DNA of 54,296 nt from F1-120-MAGs238 sp964484185 (lineage in GTDB: Bacteria > Planctomycetota > Phycisphaerae > Phycisphaerales > UBA1924). This document shows, piece by piece, positions 16,616 through 26,149 of this stretch. The notes under the pieces were generated by a model that was given only the letters and a program-made list of their open reading frames with translations, did no database searches and was not told the DNA's origin. Both the position numbers and the translations under genes were made by a program. The stretch spans positions 1-54,296 of the forward strand of contig CAZAEQ010000030.1 of assembly GCA_964484185.1 (NCBI GenBank), given 5' to 3'. Every line of letters begins with the position of its first letter. The stretch's first letter is position 1.

Positions 16616-17893
16616 TTACAACTTGCGATCCCGTCTATTTTTAGCATTTTGATTGCTTTTTGATAATACAACGTCAGGATTTTCGAGGCTTCCGCCACGC
16701 AGAATAGCTCCGCGGCCAAATCTCTCAATGATCGCATCCGCAACTGCATCGGTCTTTGAGGCTTTCTTTTCCGCGGCAGGGGGCGCGAAAAGTTCGAGCT
16801 GGGTTTCCTTTGTCAGTTCCCCCAGTCCAGCGCCGACCAGACGGACGGCCCCCCGCTTCTCCGCGAGCCAGTCGTCGAATATGGACCGTGCCGCAGCCAA
16901 TAGCTCTTTTGTCTGATCCGTCGCCTCATCGAGCGTTCGAGATCGGGTAAAAGTCGAGAAATCCCCCAACCTCAGTTTCAGCGTAACGCGCCGCGACTTC
17001 AGACCTTCAGCTCGAAGCCGTCGCGCGGAGTCTTCAACCTGCGAAGCAAGTACCTGGTGCAGGCGGACTGGATCGCCGACATCTTCGGAGAACGTGCGTT
17101 CCTTGGAAATGCTCTTGGCATCATCGCGCTCGGCATGCACCTCGCGCTCATCGCGGCCGTGTGCCAGGTCCCACCAGAATCTTCCGCTCTCGCCAAATTC
17201 GCGCTCGATGGCGGCCTGCCCCATCTTTCGCAGGTCTGCAACTGTCCGAACGCCGCGGGCTTCGAGGATTGCCTGGGTCTTTGGCCCAAGTGTGTAGAGC
17301 ACGCCGACTTTCATTGGTCCCAGAATCTCGATTGCACGCGATTGCTCGATCACCGCTAAACCATCGGGCTTTCCCATGTCTGATGCAATCTTTGCCAGCG
17401 ACCTGTTGGGCCCGAGTCCGACTGAGCAGGGCAAGTTCAAACGCTTGCGCACCAGAGCCTTGATTTCCCGGGCAATCTTCTTTCCCACTTCAAACTGCTT
17501 CGCTTCCGTAGCGCCCGGAGGGCAACCGTGTAAGTGCAACACACCTGAAAGCTCGGCGAACGCCTCATCGATGCTGACAGGTTGCACCAGTGGCGACAAC
17601 TCGCGCACGATGTCCATCACCAGGTCCGATGCCTGGCTGTACACGTCCATTCGTACAGGCTGGACTATCGCCTGGGGACAGAGTCGACGAGCCTGAGCCA
17701 TGGGCATCGCACTGCGGCAACCAAACACCCGCGCTTCATAACTGGCAGTAGTGACAACCCCGCGCTTTCCCTCACCCCCGCGGCCGCCACCAACGAGCAC
17801 CGGCTTGCCGCGAAGTTCGGGGAAGTCGCGCTGTTCTACGGATGCGAAAAAGGCATCCATGTCGAGGTGGAGAATAACGCGCGCGGAAGGCAT
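16616..17893 (-). CDS. dinB: DNA polymerase IV (Y-family)
   Basis: Translesion DNA polymerase of 425 residues, somewhat longer than E. coli DinB (351). Motif I is LHLDMDAFFASVEQRD with catalytic Asp; the fingers contain YEARVFGCRSAMPMAQARRLCP; the catalytic acidic pair is in VSIDEAFAEL, where the family more often has SIDEAYLD. The HhH region (LGPKTQAILEARGVRTVADL) and little-finger domain (SISKERTFSEDV, RRVTLKLRLGDFSTFTRS) are present. The C-terminal 40 residues are variable and Asn/Lys-rich. No LexA-type box was identified upstream. Confidence 0.95.
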   Translation of the reverse strand: MPSARVILHLDMDAFFASVEQRDFPELRGKPVLVGGGRGGEGKRGVVTTASYEARVFGCRSAMPMAQARRLCPQAIVQPVRMDVYSQASDLVMDIVRELSPLVQPVSIDEAFAELSGVLHLHGCPPGATEAKQFEVGKKIAREIKALVRKRLNLPCSVGLGPNRSLAKIASDMGKPDGLAVIEQSRAIEILGPMKVGVLYTLGPKTQAILEARGVRTVADLRKMGQAAIEREFGESGRFWWDLAHGRDEREVHAERDDAKSISKERTFSEDVGDPVRLHQVLASQVEDSARRLRAEGLKSRRVTLKLRLGDFSTFTRSRTLDEATDQTKELLAAARSIFDDWLAEKRGAVRLVGAGLGELTKETQLELFAPPAAEKKASKTDAVADAIIERFGRGAILRGGSLENPDVVLSKSNQNAKNRRDRKL

Positions 17894-18095
17894 GGAAAAC
17901 GGTAGCGGTGGTTGGGCGGCTGCAAAGGGACGAGCATCCAGCGGCTTGCAGTATTGCGATTAATGCTGGAATGGTTGAAGCCTGAGAAGAGAATGCTCGG
18001 GGGTTCAGAGTGGCTCGCCTGTGGTGCCTCGTAATAGCAGGGTGTTTCACTGGCTTTTCTGAGTCGAGAAATCCACCAGGCAACAATAAATGTTC

Positions 18096-18124
18096 TTGAG
18101 CGTTCTACACATTCCGTGTAGGAT
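18096..18124 (+). promoter_or_regulatory. Probable sigma70-type promoter with internal dyad
   Basis: TTGAGC (18096-18101) and TAGGAT (18119-18124) are separated by 17 bp and lie 19 bp before the start of the cytochrome-domain gene. Within the spacer, CTACAC-attcc-GTGTAG (18105-18121) is a perfect 6-bp inverted repeat overlapping the -10 box, a possible repressor site. Confidence 0.5.
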
Positions 18125-18142
18125 GCTGCACAGGATCAAGGA

Positions 18143-20590
18143 ATGCACAATCGTCTGGACAACCTGAACGCCAAAGGCGACCGATCCCGGACCGCGCGGA
18201 CCGCGTTTATCGGTCGGTCTGGCACGCTTGCGACACTCATCTGGGCGAGTTCGGTCTGCCTGCTGGCGACTGGCACTTTGGTGGTTTCGAGTGCACACTC
18301 GCAAGTTTCACCCGCTGCTCCGAAATCGACTGATGCCTTGGCGGTTGAGCTCCAGAGGCGACTGACGCAGGACATTGCGCCGCTGTTCAAGGCGTATTGC
18401 TTTGAGTGCCACAGTGCGGCGAAGATCAAGGGCGATATTCAGCTCGACACTATTACGACACTTAATGATGCGATTGAGGCATCGGCGGATCTTGAAAAGG
18501 TGCGAGAGATGATTCGCACCCGTGAGATGCCGCCCAACGACCAACCGGAAAAGCCGCGGCCAACAGAGCATGAGCGGTTGATTCTGGAGCAGTGGCTGGA
18601 TGCCGCGATTGAATATGTGCCGCCGGATGCGAAGACTGATCCGGGGTGGTTCACGATCCACCGATTGAACAAGTCAGAGTATCGCAACACCATGCGTGAC
18701 TTGCTGGGGATTCAGACCTCCGAATTAGATGTGGCTGAGCGACTCCCCCAGGATGACACCGGCTATGGGTTTGATAACAATGCCGATGTTCTGACAATGT
18801 CGCCCCTGGCGCTTGAGCAATACATGGATTCGGCGGAGCGGGCCGTTCAGCACGCCCTGGGGCCAATTGTTGAGATTGGCGATCGCCCGACTCCGGTTGC
18901 GCTGCGATTGAATGGCAATGGCAACGCGCTTGGCGGTGGAGTGTACTTATTCAGCCGCGGATCTGGGGAAGGCAAGTTCGTATTTCCGGCAACCGGTGAG
19001 TACATCATTCGAGTAACGGCGTGGGAGACCAAGGCCGGAGATGAGCACTCACTGATGAGCCTGCAGATTGATGGCAAGGAAATTGAGACGTTTGCGGTTT
19101 CAGGGACTTCAGGAGACCCTGAAGACTTCACGCTTTCAGTGCGTGTGAATGCGGGCGAGAGAGAAATCTCCGCGCATTTCATGAACGACTATTACGTGCC
19201 TGATAAAGCTGATCGCAACATGGCGGTTGAATTAATCACAATCGCAGGTCCGATTGATGAAGCGACCACCGAACGCGGACGAGCCTGGCACGATGTCATT
19301 GGTTTCGCGGCGGGGATCGAGTCCGAAGATGCCCGGGCCGCGGCGATCATCGAACGCTTTGGTACACGGGCCTATCGGCGGCCACTTGATGCACAGGAGC
19401 GGGAGTCGCTGGCTCAGTTGTACACTTCTCAACGAAAACAGGATCTGGGGTTTGAGCAGGCGGTTCGCGTGACGCTCACCGCAATGTTGACCTCTCCGAA
19501 CTTTCTGTATCGATCGCTGAACAATCCGGCATCTGGAGATGCGACAGCGACCTATGAACTAAACAGCTACGAGCTCGCGAGCAGGCTCTCGTATTTTCTG
19601 TGGAGCAGCAGTCCAGATGACACGCTGCTGCAACTTGCAGAGAGTGGTTCACTCGCATCGCCGGAGACACTGCGGGAACAGGTGAAGCGGATGATTGCTG
19701 ATCCGCGCGCAGATGCTTTTATCACTAATTTTACGGGGCAATGGCTGCAGCTGCGGACACTTGATGGCCTGGCGATGGACAAGGCCAGGTTTCCGCAGTA
19801 TGACGATGCGCTCCGGACAGATATGGTAAAGGAAGCATCGCTTTACTTTGGCGATGTGGTTCGCAGTGGCGGCAGCGTGCTTGCGCTTGTGAACAGCGAC
19901 TACTCGTTTCTGAATGGGCGATTGGCCAGGTTCTATGGAATCGATGGGGTTCAGGGCGATGGATTCCGGCGCGTTGAGTTGCCGGCGGAATCGCATCGCG
20001 GCGGCGTGTTAACGATGGCCGGTGTGTTGACTGTCACAAGCAATACGACGCGGACAAGCCCGGTGAAGCGAGGACTATTCGTGCTCGATCAGTTCCTCGG
20101 AACTCCACCGCCCCCGCCGCCAGCGGATATTCCGCCACTGGAACAATCGACAAAAGCGAATCCGAATGCAACACTGCGCGAGCAACTGGCGACTCACGTT
20201 GCGAACCCGTCATGCGCTGTGTGCCACAATCGGCTCGATCCGATTGGACTTGCGTTTGAGAACTTTGACGCAATCGGCCAGTGGCGAACAGAAGAAAACG
20301 GGGCAACGATCGATGCAAGCGGGACGTTGCCTGGCGGCGTGCAATTGAATGGATATGCGGACCTGAAAAATGAAGTGCTTTCGCGGAGTGATCAGTTTGT
20401 GGAGACATTGAGCGCGAAAGTGATGACCTATGCAATCGGGCGCGGACTTGAGCCGTTTGATCGGCCAGCAGTGCGGAAGATTTCGGAGCGGGTGAAGGAC
20501 AATGGGAATCGATTTGATGCGTTGATTGAGGCGGTGGTGTTGAGCGACACGTTCAGGATGTGCCGCGGAAGGGGCCGGAAAGATGAGTAA
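18143..20590 (+). CDS. Planctomycete-type cytochrome c domain protein (DUF1587/1595/1592/1588/1585)
   Basis: This is a predicted secreted or membrane-tethered 815-residue protein. A hydrophobic segment (about residues 28-48) acts as signal or anchor. A heme c site CFECH at residues 86-90 opens the planctomycete cytochrome domain. The conserved series of domains of unknown function follows: FTIHRLNKSEYRNTMRDLLG (DUF1587), a carbohydrate-binding-like jelly roll (about 240-370), YRRPLDAQERESLAQLY, LASRLSYFLWSSSPDD, FYG...GVLTMAGVLTVTSN, and a second CxxCH (CAVCHNRLDPIGLAFENFD) near the C-terminus. Such proteins are highly expanded in planctomycetes and are always followed by a DUF1552 gene, as here with an 8-bp overlap. 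The substrate is unknown. Confidence 0.93.
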   Translation: MHNRLDNLNAKGDRSRTARTAFIGRSGTLATLIWASSVCLLATGTLVVSSAHSQVSPAAPKSTDALAVELQRRLTQDIAPLFKAYCFECHSAAKIKGDIQLDTITTLNDAIEASADLEKVREMIRTREMPPNDQPEKPRPTEHERLILEQWLDAAIEYVPPDAKTDPGWFTIHRLNKSEYRNTMRDLLGIQTSELDVAERLPQDDTGYGFDNNADVLTMSPLALEQYMDSAERAVQHALGPIVEIGDRPTPVALRLNGNGNALGGGVYLFSRGSGEGKFVFPATGEYIIRVTAWETKAGDEHSLMSLQIDGKEIETFAVSGTSGDPEDFTLSVRVNAGEREISAHFMNDYYVPDKADRNMAVELITIAGPIDEATTERGRAWHDVIGFAAGIESEDARAAAIIERFGTRAYRRPLDAQERESLAQLYTSQRKQDLGFEQAVRVTLTAMLTSPNFLYRSLNNPASGDATATYELNSYELASRLSYFLWSSSPDDTLLQLAESGSLASPETLREQVKRMIADPRADAFITNFTGQWLQLRTLDGLAMDKARFPQYDDALRTDMVKEASLYFGDVVRSGGSVLALVNSDYSFLNGRLARFYGIDGVQGDGFRRVELPAESHRGGVLTMAGVLTVTSNTTRTSPVKRGLFVLDQFLGTPPPPPPADIPPLEQSTKANPNATLREQLATHVANPSCAVCHNRLDPIGLAFENFDAIGQWRTEENGATIDASGTLPGGVQLNGYADLKNEVLSRSDQFVETLSAKVMTYAIGRGLEPFDRPAVRKISERVKDNGNRFDALIEAVVLSDTFRMCRGRGRKDE

Positions 20591-21968
20591 TTCGCTTTCG
20601 AGAAGAACGGTGTTGCGGGGCTTGGGCGTGACGATGGCACTGCCGTGGCTTGAGTCTATGACAGGCCTTGGCTCGCGTGCGCTCGCCGCGGCACCTGGCG
20701 CTGCGCCTGAAGCATTGGCGGGGGTCGCGAGTGCTGCTCCGGTGCGAATGGCATGTGTCTTCATTCCCAATGGCGTGAATTACGATGCGTGGGCGCCCAC
20801 GGCGGCGACGACAGAGGGTGCTGGATATGCGCTATCGAAAACGCTCGAGCCACTTGCAGGCTTGCGGCAGCATTTCAATGTGTTAACAGGATTGACGCTG
20901 AACAAGGCGCGAGCGAACGGAGACGGCCCGGGCGATCATGCGCGATCAAGCGCTTCGTTTTTGACCGGGCATCAGGCAAGAAAGACGGCAGGAAACGATA
21001 TTCGAAACGGCGTGAGCGTAGATCAATTGGCAGCGCGGCAGATCGGAAATGCAACGCGACTGCCCTCGCTTGAGATTGGCTGCGAAAATGGACCGGCTGC
21101 AGGAAGTTGCGATTCGGGGTATTCATGTGCATACACCTCGAATATTTCATGGCGAGAAGAAGACGTGCCCGTTCCGAAATTGATTGATCCCGCGCGGGTG
21201 TTTGAGCGGCTCTTTGGCGATGCTTCCGCGGCAGCAGCGCAGAACGAGCGATTGAGCCGGCGGCAGAGCATTCTCGATTTTGTGCGTGCTGATGCCAAAA
21301 GGTTGAACGACAAGCTCGGACAAAACGATCAACGCAAGCTCGATCAATTCCAAACTGCGGTGCGTGAGATAGAACAGCGGGTGCAGCGGGCACAGCAGGA
21401 GGCCGGGGAACAGAAGTTGCCCAATGTCCCGATCCCCGCAGGAATTCCGCGGCGGGCGGGCGAGCACATCGACCTGATGTACGACATGCTGCTGCTGGCA
21501 TTCCAGATGGATGTCACGCGGATCAGTACGTTCTCGATGGGAGTTGATGGAAGCAACCGGACATTCCCGGAAATTGGCGTGAAGGAAGGTCACCATCATC
21601 TCTCGCATCATCAGAACAACGCGGAGATGATTGAGAAGATTCAGAAGATCGACCGGTTCTATGTCGAGAAGTTTGCACGCTTCGTGAAAAAGCTCGACGA
21701 AACTAAAGAAGGCGAAGGCACGCTGCTTGACAATGTAATGGTCATGTATGGCGGCGGGATCAGCGATGGGAATCGGCACAATCACGAAGACTTGCCCATC
21801 GTACTTGCGGGGCGAGCCGGTGGGGCGATCGAAACAGGCAGATTGATTCAATCGCCACGTGAAACGCCGCTGTGCAATCTCTACCTGTCGATGCTCGAGC
21901 GGATGAATTGTCCGACAGAGAGTTTTGGCGACAGTACCGGGAAACTTGGGGGTTTGGTACGGTCCTGA
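20583..21968 (+). CDS. DUF1552 protein with Tat signal
   Basis: The product has 461 residues. It starts with a twin-arginine signal (SRRTVLRGLGVTMALPWLES), so it is probably exported folded, perhaps with a cofactor. The body matches DUF1552: CVFIPNGVNYDAWAP, DHARSSASFLTGHQARKT, SLEIGCENGPAAGSCDSGYSC in short segments, and a His-rich stretch EGHHHLSHHQN followed by MYGGGISDGNRHNHEDLPIVLAG. The gene overlaps the preceding cytochrome-domain gene by 8 bp, so translation is likely coupled. The pair is a standard planctomycete unit of unknown function. The fold is related to DUF1501/sulfatase-like proteins only at the level of family lore; no activity is claimed. Confidence 0.93.
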   Translation: MSNSLSRRTVLRGLGVTMALPWLESMTGLGSRALAAAPGAAPEALAGVASAAPVRMACVFIPNGVNYDAWAPTAATTEGAGYALSKTLEPLAGLRQHFNVLTGLTLNKARANGDGPGDHARSSASFLTGHQARKTAGNDIRNGVSVDQLAARQIGNATRLPSLEIGCENGPAAGSCDSGYSCAYTSNISWREEDVPVPKLIDPARVFERLFGDASAAAAQNERLSRRQSILDFVRADAKRLNDKLGQNDQRKLDQFQTAVREIEQRVQRAQQEAGEQKLPNVPIPAGIPRRAGEHIDLMYDMLLLAFQMDVTRISTFSMGVDGSNRTFPEIGVKEGHHHLSHHQNNAEMIEKIQKIDRFYVEKFARFVKKLDETKEGEGTLLDNVMVMYGGGISDGNRHNHEDLPIVLAGRAGGAIETGRLIQSPRETPLCNLYLSMLERMNCPTESFGDSTGKLGGLVRS

Positions 21969-22064
21969 TTTCGAAAACGAGTTCGTTTTCTCCAACTTTT
22001 GCGGACAAATACCTCTTGTGTCAGTTCTGGCTTTGAAGTATGCTGCTCACAACAGAGGTACTCC

Positions 22065-22886
22065 ATGCGCTCAATTGCTCTCATCGTCTCGGTTGGTCTT
22101 CTTGCAAACGCTGCTTACGCGGACTCAACGATTATCCCCAATGCCGCGGCGACAACCGCTGGCTCCGGCGGGTATAGCACCTTGCTGAACGCCGCAGCCC
22201 GCTCATATCAGCTTGTTGTCGGACCCGCAGAACTTGCAGGCATTCCGGTCGGCAGCCAGATCACTGGAATTGCATGGCGGCGGCCATCGTGGCAGGCCTT
22301 TGCAAATTGGCCCGGCGCAGCCACATGTACGTTCAACAACTACGACATCACGCTGAGCACCTCCACGCGCGCCCCAGGCTCGCTGAGCACAACCTACACA
22401 GACAACATCGGTCCCGATGCTGTCCTGTGTCGCTCTGGCCCGATTTCATTCACCGGCGCGTTCTTCCCCGGAGGAGCAGTGACGCCTAACACGAATCCCT
22501 TCAGCACCACCATCGCTTTCCCCTCCCCATACACCTATAACGGCGGCACCCTTTTGCTCACAGTTCGTCACAGCGGTAACAATTGTGGAGGCAGCGGCAG
22601 CCTCGATACTGTCGGCAGTTCAAGCTGTCAGGCAACCGGAGTTTCCAGTTACACCCAGCCAGACAGCTGGTATGCACAAGGCCCGATCGTCATGAAGCTT
22701 GAATTCACTTCGCCGCCAAATTGCAGGGCAGACTTCAATGCCGATGGCACTGTGGACTTTTTTGACTATCTTGACTTTGTAGATGCTTTTTCAAGCGGCT
22801 TACCCACTGCAGATTTCAATGCTGATTCCATAGTAGACTTCTTTGATTACTTGGACTTTGTCGATGCATTCAGCGTTGGATGCTGA
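22065..22886 (+). CDS. Secreted beta-rich protein with GC-terminal dockerin-like module (1 of 6)
   Basis: The 273-residue product starts with a signal peptide (MRSIALIVSVGLLANAAYA, cleavage after AYA). The body is a Thr/Ser/Gly-rich beta domain with no recognised family. The C-terminal about 55 residues carry two EF-hand/dockerin-like loops, DFNADGTVDFFDYLDF and DFNADSIVDFFDYLDF, and end in ...FSVGC-stop. The ATG at 22065 has AGAGG 8 nt upstream; the frame is open for 22 codons before it. The module is shared with the genes at 23080, 24057, 27447, 30029 and 31671. It probably binds calcium and serves in surface attachment or sorting; this is inference. Confidence 0.85.
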   Translation: MRSIALIVSVGLLANAAYADSTIIPNAAATTAGSGGYSTLLNAAARSYQLVVGPAELAGIPVGSQITGIAWRRPSWQAFANWPGAATCTFNNYDITLSTSTRAPGSLSTTYTDNIGPDAVLCRSGPISFTGAFFPGGAVTPNTNPFSTTIAFPSPYTYNGGTLLLTVRHSGNNCGGSGSLDTVGSSSCQATGVSSYTQPDSWYAQGPIVMKLEFTSPPNCRADFNADGTVDFFDYLDFVDAFSSGLPTADFNADSIVDFFDYLDFVDAFSVGC

Positions 22887-22893
22887 TAGCGAT

Positions 22894-22941
22894 GAACTGT
22901 TCTAAGCAAATACGTGCGCAATCTGGATATTAGAATAGTTC
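22894..22941. terminator. Long inverted repeat after first dockerin-like gene
   Basis: GAACTGTTCTAA (22894-22905) pairs with TTAGAATAGTTC (22930-22941) over 12 bp with one G-U pair and a 24-nt loop, starting 7 nt after the stop codon at 22886. There is no clear T-run, so a processing or stability element is as likely as a terminator. Confidence 0.4.
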
Positions 22942-23079
22942 TTAGGGCTTGTTAGCGGACCACGCGAGCGACTTTGCGAAGGGTCTTGTCGATTTTTTCT
23001 CTGGAAACACGCAGGCTTCGTGTAGAATTGGAGCAGGATCACTTTTGTCGCTGCACCATGGAGATCGCCGGGGATACAT

Positions 23080-23931
23080 ATGAGACTTCCGCATGTCAGC
23101 GCAATCGTCGCGGCCGCAGTCATTACCTCTACTACATCCGCGCAGGTCTTCACTGCCCGCTCTTCGACCCTGAATTTCAATTATGTGTACGGGGCGGGGG
23201 GCGACACTCATACCGGCAACAGCTTTCGAAATCCTCAGACGCTTCTTCTCACAGATAGCGATGCGATGAGTTTCCTGAATTCGACTGGGGGCGTTTTACC
23301 CAACGGTGAGCCGTATGGTGCGGGCGCTGCGGCAAACCTTTCGTATCAGTACAGCATTTCGGGCAGCTCCACTGAGATTCAATCGATCAGCGCAAGCGCA
23401 AGTTCGCAGGTGTATACGGGTGCCAGCGGAGCGGGATCGGCGGTGATGCACTCCGCGAACCCGGGGAATGAGATCGCGCTCTCGTTTACGGTGACCCGGC
23501 CGATCGATTTTCATCTGACGGGAACCATCTCGCTTCCATTTCCAAGCGCATTCAGTTACGTCGCACTTCAACGGTTCAACGGATTCAACTGGGAATATGT
23601 TTTTTACTCGGCGTTCTTGCCGAGCGGACAGGGACCATTTGACATTGCTGGCACGCTTGTTCCCAGCCAGTATCGGATACAAAGTGTAATGTCGATCAGT
23701 GCGGGCGCAAACGACAATTTTACCTCTTCTTGCAGCTATTTGCTCGACCTTCCGGGGCTGGGTGGCTGCACCGCCGACTTCAATGCTGATGGAGTGATTG
23801 ACTTCTTTGATTACCTCGATTTCGTTGATGCATTTTCCGCGAATTCTCCGACCGCAGATTTTAACAGCGATGGGATGATTGATTTCTTCGATTATCTGGA
23901 TTTTGTGGATGCGTTCAGTGGCGGTTGCTGA
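23080..23931 (+). CDS. Secreted protein with GC-terminal dockerin-like module (2 of 6)
   Basis: The 283-residue product has a signal peptide (MRLPHVSAIVAAAVITSTTSAQ). The central part is beta-rich and Ser/Gly/Asn-rich, without a known family; it resembles the planctomycete secreted proteins of unknown role. Two loops, DFNADGVIDFFDYLDF and DFNSDGMIDFFDYLDF, precede the terminal FSGGC. The ATG at 23080 follows a GGGGATAC stretch. It is convergent with the gene at 24057-25844, and both share the strong hairpin at 24002-24029. Confidence 0.85.
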   Translation: MRLPHVSAIVAAAVITSTTSAQVFTARSSTLNFNYVYGAGGDTHTGNSFRNPQTLLLTDSDAMSFLNSTGGVLPNGEPYGAGAAANLSYQYSISGSSTEIQSISASASSQVYTGASGAGSAVMHSANPGNEIALSFTVTRPIDFHLTGTISLPFPSAFSYVALQRFNGFNWEYVFYSAFLPSGQGPFDIAGTLVPSQYRIQSVMSISAGANDNFTSSCSYLLDLPGLGGCTADFNADGVIDFFDYLDFVDAFSANSPTADFNSDGMIDFFDYLDFVDAFSGGC

Positions 23932-24001
23932 AAGCAATACACCGCCCACAGAGGAATAAAGACACAACGACCCAGCAAAGTACGTGATGTTGAAAACAAG
24001 A

Positions 24002-24029
24002 AATGGCCCCGGACTGTTCCGGGGCCATT
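24002..24029. terminator. Bidirectional terminator
   Basis: AATGGCCCCGG and CCGGGGCCATT form a perfect 11-bp stem with a 6-nt loop between two convergent dockerin-like genes. It can serve both strands; T-rich sequence follows on the plus side (TTATTGTT) and on the minus side (TTTCTTGTTTTC). Confidence 0.85.
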
Positions 24030-24056
24030 GGGTTATTGTTCAAGATGTCAAACTGC

Positions 24057-25844
24057 TTAGCAGCCGCTGCTGAAAGCCTGAACGAAGTCGAGGTAGTCAA
24101 AGAAGTCAATCACGCCATCGTTATTGAAATCGGATGACGGCGCCTGAGCACTGAAGGCCTGGACGAAGTCGAGGTAGTCAAAGAAGTCAACGATTCCGTC
24201 ATGATTGAAATCTGATGGGCAGCCGCATGGGCTGGAGCGGAGTGTGGCGCGGTAGCGAGTACCGCATGGAACGCCCGTGAACACCGAGGTCGCGACAAAG
24301 GCGCGATAGGTACCTGGTGCAAGGTTGGTGGTCACAGTCGCTGTCCCGCATGGGGCCGGGCTGCTGGCAGAAACAATGACTGTTGGTGGGCAGGCGTTAT
24401 TCACGATCGCGATGAATGCCTGGCTTTCAACGGTGGCCTGCCACGTCACTGATGCAGGTTGATCAACGACGAACGTGAACCAATCGGTATCGCGATTCGC
24501 AACGCCAGCTGCGTTCAAGAACGTTCCAAAGGTGCCGGCGATGGTTTCGCCACAACGAACGCTCCCATAGACGTTTGGCGTTGAATTGCACCCGCCATTG
24601 GTCGAATCGACATAGCCAGCGCCGCAGTTGGGCTCGCCTTCGCGAATATCGCCTGGCTGAGGAGGAACGCTGCTGCAGCATGTGCTGGTTTCAAGTGTTG
24701 CCCGATACCGACTTCCACAGGGGACTCCAGTGAAAACATCGGTGCCGACCCATGCGTAGTAGGTGCCAGGAGCGAGTCCCGTCAAAGAAACAGTGGCCGG
24801 AGAACAGGCCGCCGCGGAAGTCGTGCCCAGCGAAACTGCGGGGCAGGTTCCATTAAAGATAAACACGCGCGTCACTGCATCGCCAGTCGCAGTCCACCTC
24901 ACGTCGGATGTTGTGGTGATCGTAAACTGGTAGAAGTCCGTGTCACGTGTCGCGCCGCCCGTCCCCGAAAGGAATGTTCCATACTTTCCGGCGACAGTTT
25001 GCCCGCACTGAATCTGGCTGAACACCGGAGGCGTCGAATTGCAGCCACCGTTAAATGTGTCGATGTATGCAGGACCACAATCTGGCTCGCCCTCAGCAAG
25101 GTCGCCGGGCAGCGGCGTCGTCTCGCAACAGGGTGTTGCGGTGAGAGTCGCCCGATACGTGGAGCCACAGGGAACACCAGTGAAAACATCGGTTCCCACA
25201 AACGCGTAATAGGTACCCGCTGGCAACGCTGTCAACGTAAGAGAAGCCGGAGCACACGCCGCGGCCGCAATGGTCCCACGCGAAACAGCTGGACAGACTG
25301 CGTCAAGAATAAAAACTCGCGTCGTCGCAGTGCCTGTCGCCGACCAGGTCACATCTGAAGTGACCGGAATCGTAAATCGATACCAGTCGGTGTCGCGGAA
25401 ACTGGCCCCAGTTGAGCTCAAATACGTTCCATACGTGCCGCACACTGTCTGTCCGCAGGCAATAAATTGCCCGAAAACGACTGGTGTTGAATTGCAGCCG
25501 CCGTTCGTCGAATCAATGTACCCATTGAAGCAGTTTGGCTCACCTTCGATCAAATCGCTGGTAAGACAATCTGCACATCCTGCCGGACCAATCGGCATGT
25601 CGGGCGGAGCTTCGGCAGTCCACACTGGCATCGCTGGTGTATTTGGAGGCTGTGCCCCAGTGCGGGTATTGACTGATGGAATATACGTAGGTGCGCCCGG
25701 TGCAAGCCGCGCATTCACTGCCGCATCCATAGCCGGTGTCCAGCCTGGCGGAGGCGAGGCCGAAGTTGTTGGATCAGCGACATTGCCAAGGCAAGCCGAA
25801 GCAACCAACCCTACTTGAAGCGCTAAACGAATTGCTGTTCTCAT
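24057..25844 (-). CDS. Secreted Cys-rich triple-repeat protein with GC-terminal dockerin-like module (3 of 6)
   Basis: The 595-residue product begins with a signal peptide (MRTAIRLALQVGLVASACLG). After a Pro-rich linker come three repeats of about 150 residues, each with the order EGEPxC...NGGCNSTP...CG(Q/E)T(V/I)xGxxGT(Y/F)L...RDTD(W/F)(Y/F)xF...CP...GTYxAxVxTxVFTGVPCG. They resemble pre-peptidase C-terminal (PPC)-like beta domains with extra disulfides. The end has DFNHDGIVDFFDYLDF and DFNNDGVIDFFDYLDF loops and FSSGC. ATG at 25844 has GGAG 9 nt upstream. The repeats are similar in DNA as well, suggesting recent internal duplication. Role unknown. Confidence 0.85.
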   Translation of the reverse strand: MRTAIRLALQVGLVASACLGNVADPTTSASPPPGWTPAMDAAVNARLAPGAPTYIPSVNTRTGAQPPNTPAMPVWTAEAPPDMPIGPAGCADCLTSDLIEGEPNCFNGYIDSTNGGCNSTPVVFGQFIACGQTVCGTYGTYLSSTGASFRDTDWYRFTIPVTSDVTWSATGTATTRVFILDAVCPAVSRGTIAAAACAPASLTLTALPAGTYYAFVGTDVFTGVPCGSTYRATLTATPCCETTPLPGDLAEGEPDCGPAYIDTFNGGCNSTPPVFSQIQCGQTVAGKYGTFLSGTGGATRDTDFYQFTITTTSDVRWTATGDAVTRVFIFNGTCPAVSLGTTSAAACSPATVSLTGLAPGTYYAWVGTDVFTGVPCGSRYRATLETSTCCSSVPPQPGDIREGEPNCGAGYVDSTNGGCNSTPNVYGSVRCGETIAGTFGTFLNAAGVANRDTDWFTFVVDQPASVTWQATVESQAFIAIVNNACPPTVIVSASSPAPCGTATVTTNLAPGTYRAFVATSVFTGVPCGTRYRATLRSSPCGCPSDFNHDGIVDFFDYLDFVQAFSAQAPSSDFNNDGVIDFFDYLDFVQAFSSGC

Positions 25845-26149
25845 GCTTGACTCCAGAAAAAAAGAAGGAGACATGAACCCCGACACAAGTCCTTTGGCAA
25901 ACGAAGCTGCAGAGTGCCACAATTAACAAGCACATCCTCAGGTTGCTTGTAACAGGTCTCCCAACTCTCGAGAGATTCGGGACCACACATGTAACACTGT
26001 ACCGCAGATGCGCCGAATCGCAATGGGAAATAATGAAATTCTCAAGCTTGGAAGTTAGTTAAAGAGACTTTCCCGCAAACGGAATTCTTCGCAGAAACCT
26101 GCCATACTTGGAGCACTCGCGATGCCAGCCGCCCCAGGTTGCCAGACTT

